Assembly: GCF_000583655.1 (NCBI RefSeq)
Contig: NZ_BAKI01000016.1
Coordinates: forward strand, 1 to 51,215
DNA length: 51,215 nucleotides
Reading direction: 5' to 3'
Source: Lentilactobacillus farraginis DSM 18382 = JCM 14108
Lineage (GTDB): Bacteria > Bacillota > Bacilli > Lactobacillales > Lactobacillaceae
This document shows positions 1 through 6,821 of this stretch, piece after piece. The translations under genes were made by a program, and so were the position numbers. How positions within the stretch are numbered: the first letter of the stretch is position 1; each line of letters starts with the position of its first letter. The notes beneath the pieces were generated by a model. That model worked only from the letters and a program-made list of their open reading frames with translations, searched no databases and was not told the DNA's origin.

Positions 1-36
1 AGAAAAAGGAACCCATCCAAAGGTTCCTTTTTCTTG
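1..36. terminator. Bidirectional rho-independent terminator
   Basis: Thirteen-base perfect inverted repeat (AGAAAAAGGAACC / GGTTCCTTTTTCT) with an 8-nt loop and T-rich flanks on both strands. It lies 74 bp past the end of the leftward DUF1648 gene and can also terminate a rightward gene entering from outside the window. Confidence 0.85.
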
Positions 37-109
37 TTCTGGTTTGTAAATATAACTTCATAATACTCAAGGTCATCGTATCTATTAAGTAGTCCCGAAA
101 AGCAGCTAA

Positions 110-478
110 CTACTTGGTCAGCTGATAATAGGTCAGAAAAAAGATTCCAACCGCATACCAAAGCAGGATTATGACCACTAACATTAACGTCTTTGCCAAG
201 GTATTCTGGATGGTCAAGTCCGCATACCGGTTATCAATCCACTTACTGGAAACCAGCAGACCAATCATCGCTAATGCAAAAGGTAATATAAACACCGTCA
301 ACTTACCGCCATAACTGTCAGCGACACCAAAAGCATTAATATGATCAGGGACCTCTTTAGGCAATTGCGGATACAAAACAATCGCCAATATAAATGATAA
401 AACCGTCACGCCCCAGTTGAACATGGCAAACTTGTTAAAAATCTTTGAGATGATAATTGAGTAACTCACCAAGCTCAC
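110..478 (-). CDS. DUF1648-domain small membrane protein
   Basis: A 122-residue integral membrane protein with three predicted helices (about residues 18-36, 62-78 and 94-115). Between helices one and two it carries the DUF1648 signature: P-x-L-P-x-x-V-P-x-H-I-N-x-x-G-x-x-D followed by G-G-K. The domain is found alone or at the N-terminus of SdpI-like proteins, some of which are bacteriocin immunity factors; this protein lacks the second SdpI half, so its role is unknown. The start is uncertain: GTG at 478 overlaps the only G-rich stretch, and in-frame TTG and GTG codons a few residues later have better spacing. It stands alone, ending before a strong terminator, and its upstream region carries a duplicated 11-mer. 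Confidence 0.75.
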   Translation of the reverse strand: MSLVSYSIIISKIFNKFAMFNWGVTVLSFILAIVLYPQLPKEVPDHINAFGVADSYGGKLTVFILPFALAMIGLLVSSKWIDNRYADLTIQNTLAKTLMLVVIILLWYAVGIFFLTYYQLTK

Positions 479-520
479 TTCCCAGATAGATAATGCGATT
501 AATCAATTTAAATTCTAATC

Positions 521-564
521 AATATAGTAGCACGAATTATTAATTAAACAAGGACGAATTATTA
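521..564 (-). promoter_or_regulatory. Candidate promoter with 11-bp direct repeats spaced 22 bp
   Basis: ACGAATTATTA (plus-strand reading) occurs at 532-542 and again at 554-564, a period of exactly 22 bp or two helical turns. On the minus strand a TATATT -10-like hexamer (521-526) follows the proximal copy. The arrangement looks like a repressor or activator site for the DUF1648 gene. No regulator is identified. Confidence 0.35.
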
Positions 565-580
565 TGTAAGTTAAAATCAA

Positions 581-1390
581 TCAAGGGGTTAGGCCACCTA
601 AAAATTGTTTAAACTGAACCCTAACTGCTGCCGGTTGATCGATCATCAAATTATGGCCGGCTTGATTCAATAAAAGAACCCTTGCCAATGGGGTGTGACT
701 TACCAACTCACTTTGCTCTTGATAGCCAACTACATGATCATTTTTGCCAACCAACATTTCTAATGGAAAAGACAATTGAATTTCTCTGAGTTTGGAATCG
801 CAACTTAGCTGGTAATTGGTTGCTTCAAGTTGCGCAATAAATGACAGGTCTGCATTTTGTAAACCAGGGATAATCAGTCGTTGATAAGCTTGCCAGCTGG
901 CCTGGTTAATGACCACATTCATGTCCAGAAAGTCATCCCAATATTCTTGATTGGCAGCTGGCGTTATCCTTTCTTGAACAATGTTAATATGTTTACCAAC
1001 CTTTCTTTTTGTATGGTCGGCAGTTATTACTGGACATGTCAAAAACATGCCTAGAATTTGGTTGGAAAAGTGCGCCGCAATCGCCCGTGCCAAATAACCG
1101 CCAAACGAATGACCATAGATAATCAACTTTTCATTTCCGACTACCTCTCGAACCGCTATCATAATCGCTTCAAGAATTTGATCGCTAGTGGCACTTGTTA
1201 ACGCGGCCGTCTCCCCCATTCCGGGCAAATCAAAATAAATCCGCCGGTAATCCAACCCTTTTAGGAAAGGTTCGAAAAAGCCAGCAGTCGAATGGTGATC
1301 CAATGCCAAACCGTGCAAAAAAACAATCGGCGTAACGGTTCCAACAGAAAAGTACGCTATCTTATTAGCTGTTTGATGAATTTGATTCAT
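581..1390 (-). CDS. Alpha/beta hydrolase
   Basis: A 269-residue alpha/beta hydrolase-fold protein. The oxyanion-hole segment FLHGLALDH lies near residue 24, the nucleophile elbow G-H-S-F-G-G places the catalytic Ser at about 95, an acidic candidate sits in G-K-N-D-H-V, and the catalytic His is in QAGHNLMID near the C-terminus. Substrate is not predictable; the fold covers esterases, peptidases and lactonases. I chose ATG at 1390: it follows the HxlR stop codon by one base (TAA-A-ATG) with an AGGA 9 nt upstream, so the two genes are translationally coupled. Longer starts up to 1429 would overlap the regulator and add a tail unlike the family. Co-transcription with an HxlR regulator suggests induction by a small reactive or toxic compound. 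Confidence 0.85.
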   Translation of the reverse strand: MNQIHQTANKIAYFSVGTVTPIVFLHGLALDHHSTAGFFEPFLKGLDYRRIYFDLPGMGETAALTSATSDQILEAIMIAVREVVGNEKLIIYGHSFGGYLARAIAAHFSNQILGMFLTCPVITADHTKRKVGKHINIVQERITPAANQEYWDDFLDMNVVINQASWQAYQRLIIPGLQNADLSFIAQLEATNYQLSCDSKLREIQLSFPLEMLVGKNDHVVGYQEQSELVSHTPLARVLLLNQAGHNLMIDQPAAVRVQFKQFLGGLTP

Positions 1391-1391
1391 T

Positions 1392-1772
1392 TTAATCATT
1401 CCTAACTTCGGAAATTTCAGACTCACCAACCGGAATCAGACGCTTTAAATATGCTGCTCCCCATTTATTCATCGCCAAGATAATCGGCACCAACGATCGC
1501 CCAGCTGACGTCAACCGATAACTCGTTTTAACCGGAACGTAGCTGGTATCAGTCTGCTTAATAATAATCCGGTCAGTTTCCAATTGCAAAAGTTGCAACG
1601 ATAGCATTCGTCGCGTACACCCCGGCAATGTCCGCAATAATTCGGTATATCGAAAGTCATGTTTCATTAACCGGCAAAGAATAATCGATTTCCATTTGCC
1701 GTCTAAAATTTTTAATGTAGTATCAAGCGGGCAAAGTTCACCATGCCGGCGGCTCATTTCAGACGCTTTCAT
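1392..1772 (-). CDS. HxlR-family transcriptional regulator
   Basis: A 126-residue winged-helix regulator of the HxlR/DUF24 type. It has the family layout: C-P-L-D-x-T-L-x-I-L-D-G-K-W-K-x-x-I-L near the start with a conserved cysteine at about residue 14, then R-Y-x-E-L-x-R-x-L-P-G and R-M-L-S-x-Q-L-x-x-L, then a beta wing. In HypR- and YodB-type members this N-terminal cysteine senses electrophiles; that this one does so is inference. It is first in an operon with the hydrolase and divergent from the MFS transporter across a 150-bp spacer, the usual place for a local regulator controlling both directions. Confidence 0.9.
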   Translation of the reverse strand: MKASEMSRRHGELCPLDTTLKILDGKWKSIILCRLMKHDFRYTELLRTLPGCTRRMLSLQLLQLETDRIIIKQTDTSYVPVKTSYRLTSAGRSLVPIILAMNKWGAAYLKRLIPVGESEISEVRND

Positions 1773-1922
1773 TTTCTAATCAATCCTTCCTTTCCAAAAA
1801 TAGCTTAGCGACTTTTGTGCCTATTCTATCACATATTTTTGACTGGGAATAAGTATCAAAAAATTCCCTTATTGGCATTTCCACTCGCTGGTTTTATCTT
1901 TTAATTCAGAGAGGTAATTAAA

Positions 1923-3107
1923 TTGGAATTAACAAATCAAATAACTTTTAAAGATGTTTTAATGGTAACCGGTTTATTCTTAATCGTTTTTATTATGGGA
2001 GCTGACTCGTTTATTATTTCCCCTTTGCTTCCCGCAATTGGACAAGATTATCACGTCAATTTAAGTTCCGCTGCACTGGCTGTTACAATTTATGCAGTGT
2101 GTTACGCTATCGGTTCTCCATTTTTTGGACCGCTTGGCGATCAGTTTAATAAAAAACGAATTTTGACAACTGGGATAGGGATCTTTCTAATTGGCAGTCT
2201 TCTTTGTGCAGTTGCGACAACACTTAGCCAATTTTACATTTTTCGGGCAATTGCCGGAATCGGTGCTGCATTAACCATGCCAAATATCTGGGCAACCATT
2301 GGTGATCATTTTCACGGCCACTTATTAAATACCGTCATGGGCATTACAATGTCGGCGCTTTCTTTATCAATTGCCATAGGCGTCCCGTTAGGAACCGGAT
2401 TAGCGCAACTTTCAAATTGGCATATGGCCTTCTGGGGATCAGCAGGACTAACTTTAATTGCTTACTTGATTCTCTTAGTCGTGATCCCGAATATGACACC
2501 ATTTCTCAATCAACAGACGAACTACCTTGATGCTTTTCGAACGTTATTAACGACCCATCACGCAACCTGGGCACTCAGCATTAACCTGGTCTGGATGTTT
2601 GGTTTTTATACCCTTTATACATTCTTAGGAACTTATATTGAACAAACCTTTCACGATAACACCGCCCAAACTGGCTTAGTCTTTATCACTTACGGTATTA
2701 GCAACTTTATTGCCAGCTTTTTTGGTGGAATTGTCACAACTAAATTAGGCGCAATGCGTAGTGTCATCATCAATGGTCTGCTATCAATAATCTTTATTTT
2801 CGGGATGACCTTTACGGCAAACAAAATTTTTCTTTTAATCACGTTCCTGATTCTGCTCGCCTTAGCACAAGGATTAGGCGTCACTGCGTTAACAACCTAT
2901 ATTGTCAATATTGTCCCTAAAAATCGCTCAACTATCATGTCCTTTAACAGTTCCTTTCTATACCTCGGATTAACATTGGGGTCATTAATTGGCGGAATTG
3001 TTTATCCTCAATGGGCATTTAAGGGTGTGGGCTTGTGTGCAATTATCGGTTTACTCCTTGCCGTCCTGATTACGAAATGGCTTAGTTTTCGAAATCCTCA
3101 TTTCTAA
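1923..3107 (+). CDS. MFS transporter, drug/sugar-efflux type (DHA1-like)
   Basis: A 394-residue major facilitator protein with about 12 transmembrane helices. The loop after helix 2 carries motif A (G-P-L-G-D-Q-F-N-K-K-R), and the helix 1 region has GADSFIISPLLP, typical of AraJ/NepI-like 12-TM exporters. It presumably exports a small molecule by proton antiport; the substrate is unknown. Translation starts at a TTG preceded by AGAGAGG 7 nt upstream; no ATG is available nearby. The gene diverges from the HxlR regulator and hydrolase, so the three genes probably form one detoxification module in which a reactive compound is sensed, hydrolysed and exported. That functional link is inference from layout. 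Confidence 0.88.
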   Translation: MELTNQITFKDVLMVTGLFLIVFIMGADSFIISPLLPAIGQDYHVNLSSAALAVTIYAVCYAIGSPFFGPLGDQFNKKRILTTGIGIFLIGSLLCAVATTLSQFYIFRAIAGIGAALTMPNIWATIGDHFHGHLLNTVMGITMSALSLSIAIGVPLGTGLAQLSNWHMAFWGSAGLTLIAYLILLVVIPNMTPFLNQQTNYLDAFRTLLTTHHATWALSINLVWMFGFYTLYTFLGTYIEQTFHDNTAQTGLVFITYGISNFIASFFGGIVTTKLGAMRSVIINGLLSIIFIFGMTFTANKIFLLITFLILLALAQGLGVTALTTYIVNIVPKNRSTIMSFNSSFLYLGLTLGSLIGGIVYPQWAFKGVGLCAIIGLLLAVLITKWLSFRNPHF

Positions 3108-3112
3108 AATCG

Positions 3113-3144
3113 GTTTCAAAGTGAAACGTCACAAATGATATAAT
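3113..3144 (+). promoter_or_regulatory. Promoter with palindromic operator candidate before the Nudix gene
   Basis: A perfect TATAAT -10 lies at 3139-3144. Over the expected -35 position lies the 15-nt hyphenated palindrome GTTTCA-AAG-TGAAAC (3113-3127). Its 13-nt core recurs at 12440-12452, upstream of the LysR gene. A repressor site is plausible; the binding protein is unknown. Confidence 0.45.
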
Positions 3145-3192
3145 ATGAACTAATTCAAAAGATTTAATCATAAACAATTCGGAGGTATTCCA

Positions 3193-3705
3193 ATGTCAAA
3201 AAAGTTTCATCGGGCATTTAGCGTTTACGGTATCATCAGCTATCACAATCGCCTAGTTGTTATTAAGAAAAATGGCGGTCCGTACATTAATCGATATGAT
3301 TTACCTGGCGGGAGCTTAGAAGATGGTGAACCGCTTCAAAACGCAATTGTTCGCGAAATAAAAGAGGAAACCGGACTGGTTCCCATCCAACTTGAACAGT
3401 TAGGCGTTACCAGTTTTCGGTTTCCATGGCAATACAAGCATTGGAACTACAATCAACACATCTGTGTCTTTTACGAGATCACCAATCTTAACGGCAAAAT
3501 GGCCAGCCAAGTGACGCAATTTATCGGCCAAGATTCACTAGGCGCCCTTGAAATTCCTTTAGCCAATCTAAACATTAATAACGCTTCGCCGTTAGTCTTG
3601 AAAGCCAAGGATTTTTTGGAACATGATAAAATTTTTGATAGTGGCGATTGGACCTATGATGAATGGGATATATTGGATCGGCCGGTATTTGGGAAGAAAA
3701 GTTAA
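3193..3705 (+). CDS. Nudix hydrolase
   Basis: A 170-residue Nudix protein hydrolysing a nucleoside diphosphate linked to some group X. The full Nudix box is present from about residue 37 (G-G-S-L-E-D-G-E-P-x6-R-E-I-K-E-E-T-G-L), including the metal-binding REx2EE core. The substrate cannot be read from sequence; related short Nudix proteins act on oxidised nucleotides, ADP-ribose or NADH. A GGAGG site lies 7 nt before the ATG. It is followed after 30 nt by a small gene on the same strand and is probably co-transcribed with it. Confidence 0.88.
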   Translation: MSKKFHRAFSVYGIISYHNRLVVIKKNGGPYINRYDLPGGSLEDGEPLQNAIVREIKEETGLVPIQLEQLGVTSFRFPWQYKHWNYNQHICVFYEITNLNGKMASQVTQFIGQDSLGALEIPLANLNINNASPLVLKAKDFLEHDKIFDSGDWTYDEWDILDRPVFGKKS

Positions 3706-3735
3706 CGAATAAAAAAGAAATCAGGGTAACTTAAT

Positions 3736-3936
3736 GTGTCAAAGCAAACTAAAGATGAACAATTGTTAAACGAATTCCTCGAAAATGTAAAAGAAATTTC
3801 GGTGACCGATCTATTAAATCATGCACTGTATGAGAAAGATCCAGCTAAAAAAGCTGTTTTTAAAGCTTTGTACGATTACGTTATTGATGAGAGGCAAACT
3901 AAAATTATTAACCAACAAAAAGGATGTATTATCTAA
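3736..3936 (+). CDS. Small hypothetical protein (66 aa)
   Basis: A 66-residue charged, helical protein that I do not recognise. It is rich in Lys, Glu and Asp, has no membrane segment or signal peptide, and reads as two or three amphipathic helices (ELLNE-, SVTDLLNHALY-, AVFKALYDYVID-). The start appears to be GTG at 3736 behind an AGGG eight bases upstream. It follows the Nudix gene by 30 nt. No partner or function can be assigned; a small nucleic-acid-binding or regulatory protein is possible. Confidence 0.55.
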   Translation: MSKQTKDEQLLNEFLENVKEISVTDLLNHALYEKDPAKKAVFKALYDYVIDERQTKIINQQKGCII

Positions 3937-3967
3937 CGTCTCATTCTTTTTAATTGATTCTTAAAAA

Positions 3968-4021
3968 TCAAAAATTCTCTGGTAATGGTGGCTGAACGAC
4001 TTCCGGAATATAATCGATCAA
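3968..4021 (-). CDS. Possible tiny ORF (17 aa) with strong ribosome binding site
   Basis: A TTG codon at 4021 opens a 17-codon frame ending in IDYIPEVVQPPLPENF. Eight bases upstream is AAAGGGGGTG (4030-4039, minus strand), one mismatch from the full anti-Shine-Dalgarno complement. The frame is closed by a stop shortly upstream, so a longer protein is not present. Either a genuine micropeptide or the C-terminal scrap of a decayed gene would fit. The proline-rich acidic end looks protein-like rather than random, but this is a weak argument. Confidence 0.3.
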   Translation of the reverse strand: MIDYIPEVVQPPLPENF

Positions 4022-4195
4022 TAAGCAGGCACCCCCTTTACTTTATCTCTAAAATTGCTTCTTTCAAAAAACAAGATAACCCAGTACCAAGAACGGCAAG
4101 AAGTGAGTAATTACTCAGATTATTGGTTGGACTTTGACTTAATAAGACTCTTTAGTGAGAAGGCTATTAACGATAATACTTTGTTGGCTTTAATG

Positions 4196-4258
4196 TTGTC
4201 GTCCTCTTGTCGTCCTCTTGTCGTCCTCTTGTCGCCTTATTGTCGTTATACTGTCGTG
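4196..4258 (+). repeat. 11-bp-periodic direct repeat array (six TGTCG elements)
   Basis: TGTCG occurs six times with GTCG beginning at 4198, 4209, 4220, 4231, 4242 and 4253, exactly 11 bp apart. The first three units are identical (GTCGTCCTCTT), while the next two keep the core but differ in the spacer (CGCCTTATT, CGTTATACT). A period of 11 is not a multiple of three, which argues against a coding origin. The array ends about 22 bp before a -10-like hexamer and about 45 bp before the XRE gene's ribosome site. Direct repeats at 11-bp spacing are typical of OmpR/PhoB-family response regulator sites. Confidence 0.7.
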
Positions 4259-4279
4259 GTACGCCTATATGAGATATGC

Positions 4280-4285
4280 TATATT
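4280..4285 (+). promoter_or_regulatory. Candidate -10 element of the XRE gene promoter
   Basis: TATATT preceded by TGC gives an extended -10-like sequence. No convincing -35 is visible at the right distance (around 4257-4262); that slot is occupied by the end of the 11-bp repeat array. The combination suggests an activator-dependent promoter. Confidence 0.35.
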
Positions 4286-4301
4286 TTGGGTAGTTAAAAA
4301 C

Positions 4302-4350
4302 GAGGAGGTGAAAAGCGGTAAGATTTTCTTAATACCGCTTGTGCATAATG
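4302..4350 (+). promoter_or_regulatory. Hairpin between Shine-Dalgarno and start codon of the XRE gene
   Basis: GAGGAGG at 4302-4308 is 39 nt from the ATG at 4348, too far for normal initiation. Between them is an 8-bp stem, AAGCGGTA (4313-4320) with TACCGCTT (4333-4340). Folding this stem leaves about 11 unpaired nucleotides between GGAGG and ATG, a workable distance. No T-run follows, so it is not a terminator. Confidence 0.5.
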
Positions 4351-4845
4351 ACTAAGACAAAAATTGCTAGTTTAAGAAAGCAACGTGGTTGGACACAGGA
4401 AAAACTGGCTGAAGAAAGCCAAGTTAACACTCGCACAGTTCAAAGATTAGAATCTGGAGAAGATGTAAGCTTAGAGACTTTAAGGCTGATTGTTAACGCT
4501 CTTGATGTCCAAATTGCTGATTTATTTGAATCTTTAGATGATTCGGATAAATCTAGAGAGATTATCAACCTTGATTCCAAAAAAGTTAAGCAAACACAAC
4601 AATGGCTTGCTCTTCGATCTTTCTACCGTTTAGGGATGTATACTGCTTTTATTATTTTAATGTTTGCTCTCGCATCCGCAGTATCTTTACTTAATGATGA
4701 CTCATGGATAGAACTGATGGGAATTATCTGTTGGATAATCTTATGGCCGCTTGGAGTTAGTGTTATCAAAATAATTCAGGTATCGTGGATAGAACCGTAT
4801 TTAAGTCGTAAGTATCCAATGGCAGAAGATCCAAAATTGGCTTAG
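4348..4845 (+). CDS. XRE-family regulator with C-terminal membrane domain
   Basis: A 165-residue protein. Residues 3-60 form an XRE/Cro-type helix-turn-helix (TKIASLRKQRGWTQEKLAEE, then NTRTVQRLESGEDVSLETL). The C-terminal part holds two hydrophobic helices (about 95-115 and 122-143). Such proteins are DNA-binding regulators tethered to the membrane; ligands and targets are generally unknown. ATG at 4348 is preferred over TTG at 4339, which lies inside the upstream hairpin stem. The gene stands alone behind the repeat array and is followed by a decayed membrane-segment frame, so part of the original locus may be missing. Confidence 0.85.
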   Translation: MTKTKIASLRKQRGWTQEKLAEESQVNTRTVQRLESGEDVSLETLRLIVNALDVQIADLFESLDDSDKSREIINLDSKKVKQTQQWLALRSFYRLGMYTAFIILMFALASAVSLLNDDSWIELMGIICWIILWPLGVSVIKIIQVSWIEPYLSRKYPMAEDPKLA

Positions 4846-4985
4846 CTTATAAGAGGCAAAATTCAAATAACCCGGAAATTCAACAAAAGAGTCATTCGTG
4901 GGTATGGATACTTGGCATCGTTTTATTAGTGATTTGCATTGGCTGGGTTCTTGTCTCCCTGCCTTTGCTCAAGATCATTTTTTAA
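4842..4985 (+). pseudogene. Remnant reading frame encoding a membrane segment
   Basis: Directly overlapping the end of the XRE gene in another frame, an open stretch of about 47 codons ends in a clear transmembrane-like segment (HSWVWILGIVLLVICIGWVL followed by VSLPLLKIIF) and a TAA at 4983. The frame has no ATG, GTG or TTG start between its upstream stop and the hydrophobic segment. It looks like the C-terminal relic of a small membrane protein, or the tail of the XRE protein lost by frameshift. Confidence 0.35.
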
Positions 4986-5065
4986 ATAAATATTCCGGTT
5001 TTTTATCTGGCCAAAAATCTCCATCACGCTCAAATTTTTAGGATTAAGTGTGATCGTCTTAAAAC

Positions 5066-5117
5066 AATAAAAGCGCCTTAACTACCAAAGATTGTCGGTA
5101 AATAAGGCACTTTTATT
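5066..5117. terminator. Bidirectional terminator
   Basis: Inverted repeat AATAAAAGCGCCTTA / TAAGGCACTTTTATT with one mismatch and an inner TACC/GGTA pair. It is flanked by A- and T-runs, so it works in either direction. It separates the rightward XRE locus from the leftward CPBP protease gene. Confidence 0.75.
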
Positions 5118-5196
5118 ATTTCCAGCTTTAAATGGTCTATCAGTAATTCATTAAAAATTACTACCAGAGCGATCAATCATTTGATCAACTGTCAAT

Positions 5197-6390
5197 TCAA
5201 CGGTTTTTCTCTTCCTGATTAATAAATAAAATGAAATTGCCAACAAAATAACAATAGTATAAACCATACAATTCAACGTGAAAGAAATCAGGTATACCTG
5301 CCGTAAAACTGGCACCTTTAACAAGTAAGCCACTCAATAAATCAGCTGCGCTGTGTAAAATTACCGAAAACCAAAATACGCCGGTATATAAGTATATCGA
5401 TGCTAAAAATACCCCCACAACGATTGCCATAATAACTTGAAAAATGGTTGACTGAATTGCTTGGCCATTCGAAACGTTTGTCGAATGAGCTACCCCAAAC
5501 AGAATTGACGATATCACAACAGAAATTAAAATGGGGTTTTTAGAAATCTGACGATAGTGTTTGACTAACTGCCAAAGAATTGCATAACGAAATAGCCATT
5601 CTTCAATAAAGGATCCTGTAATAGTCGCGATGATAACAGTTACTGGAACACTTTGTATTTTAAAGGACCAATCATTAAGGAAACGTATCCAACTGTCCGC
5701 CCTTGAGAACGCGCTAGTTCCAATTGCAATCATCCAAAAAGACAGAGCCCCTATCAACACCACAATTCTAGCATTGGCATTTAAACGGAACTTTAAGAGT
5801 TCGGGAATTTTAAATCCCCACCAGCTCATTACCCATCCGATTATTAAAATAAATCCTACGTTACTAATAATTTCAATTATGGTATTTGAAAGAAGTTTAA
5901 CAGACAGCAGGCCCAATTGAATCGATGCCACGTCAAAAGCGATATTGAATAGAATCAGCAGTAATATCCGTTGACCTAGCGATTGTGCTCTTTGAACGTG
6001 AACAAATGTCAAAGGAAACAATGCAGCTATAAAAAGAATAATTACCGGATAACCCAGCAATTCACTCGATAATTGGAATCTAACCATCGGAAACAAGCAT
6101 AGCAAATTGATTGCCGCAAGAAATGCACTTGGAAGCAAAAGCAACTCAATCGCATTTCCCACTCCATTTACGAAATGATGCTGCTTAGTTTTTTTAGCCA
6201 ACAGTTCTAAAAAAACGCCCAATAAACTTGCTATTAAAAAAATAATGAACAGAACTTTGTTATCTATTCGAACAACAAGGTTATCCGATGGAGACGGTTT
6301 CGTCCAAATACCAATTCCTAAAACGACTGATGCCAACAAGCACTGAAATATAAACGTTAATGAAAGTTTCCAATTTTCGTTACTTGCCAA
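5197..6390 (-). CDS. CPBP-family intramembrane metalloprotease (CAAX/Abi type)
   Basis: A roughly 397-residue polytopic membrane protein. The C-terminal half has the CPBP motifs: E-E-W-L-F-R-Y (motif 1, catalytic Glu pair and Arg), F-G-V-A-H-S (motif 2) and H-S-A-A-D (motif 3, with Asp where Asn is common). Family members are putative metalloproteases, often linked to bacteriocin immunity; the N-terminal half adds extra helices of unknown role. I place the start at the TTG at 6390, eight bases after a GGGGGGAG site; the frame could extend to 6417. The C-terminus is suspicious: from about 5255 another frame continues to 5151 with a clean transmembrane helix plus RKRK tail, more typical of the family than the present ending NQEEKNR. 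Confidence 0.82.
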   Translation of the reverse strand: MASNENWKLSLTFIFQCLLASVVLGIGIWTKPSPSDNLVVRIDNKVLFIIFLIASLLGVFLELLAKKTKQHHFVNGVGNAIELLLLPSAFLAAINLLCLFPMVRFQLSSELLGYPVIILFIAALFPLTFVHVQRAQSLGQRILLLILFNIAFDVASIQLGLLSVKLLSNTIIEIISNVGFILIIGWVMSWWGFKIPELLKFRLNANARIVVLIGALSFWMIAIGTSAFSRADSWIRFLNDWSFKIQSVPVTVIIATITGSFIEEWLFRYAILWQLVKHYRQISKNPILISVVISSILFGVAHSTNVSNGQAIQSTIFQVIMAIVVGVFLASIYLYTGVFWFSVILHSAADLLSGLLVKGASFTAGIPDFFHVELYGLYYCYFVGNFILFINQEEKNR

Positions 6391-6420
6391 AATGACCACT
6401 CCCCCCAGAGGTGCCAATGC

Positions 6421-6741
6421 CTAACTATGCTGCTATTAAATTTAAAATTTGGTAAAAATGCTCTTTTGTTATGCAGATAGCGTAGTTCAGATGGGGATTG
6501 TCGTCAATGATTATCTCTATTTAATTTTTCACTGATGGCGCACAGCTTCAGTAATTATTCAAACAAAAGCGCCACTCTATTGATTGGTTTTCTTAATTTG
6601 CTACCAAATCAATTGTCTTCAGATGATTAATTACTACAATAGATAAAGCGCTTGAAATGGCAACAGTAAACCACAAAAATGATCCATTTCAAACCAAATC
6701 AACAATTACCAAACAATATCGCTAATAACATTTATAAAATT
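6421..6741. other. Intergenic region without a recognisable gene
   Basis: About 320 bases of AT-rich sequence between two leftward genes. I see no ORF with a credible ribosome site and no RNA motif. The only feature is TAAAGCGCTTGA at 6644-6655, which shares the AAGCGCTT core of CcpA sites. Confidence 0.5.
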
Positions 6742-6818
6742 AAAACACCTGATACATCCCTTGCAAAATCCTCCGTCATTTCTAACGAAGAAAGCCACAA
6801 TTCGTATCAGGTGTTTTT
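6742..6818. terminator. Terminator after the M20 deacylase gene
   Basis: Fourteen-base perfect inverted repeat AAAACACCTGATAC / GTATCAGGTGTTTT enclosing a 48-nt loop. T-rich tails occur on both strands (TTTTAATTTTA on the minus strand). The stop codon of the leftward deacylase is four bases away. The loop is unusually long for a terminator. Confidence 0.65.
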
Positions 6819-6821
6819 GCT

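Noticed and set aside
4055..4297. 80-codon open frame on the plus strand across the repeat array
   Set aside because: TTG start without a ribosome site, and its second half is the 11-bp repeat array read in a shifting register; the periodicity is regulatory rather than coding.
4313..4340. Terminator upstream of the XRE gene
   Set aside because: The stem is followed by GTGCATAATG, with no T-run.
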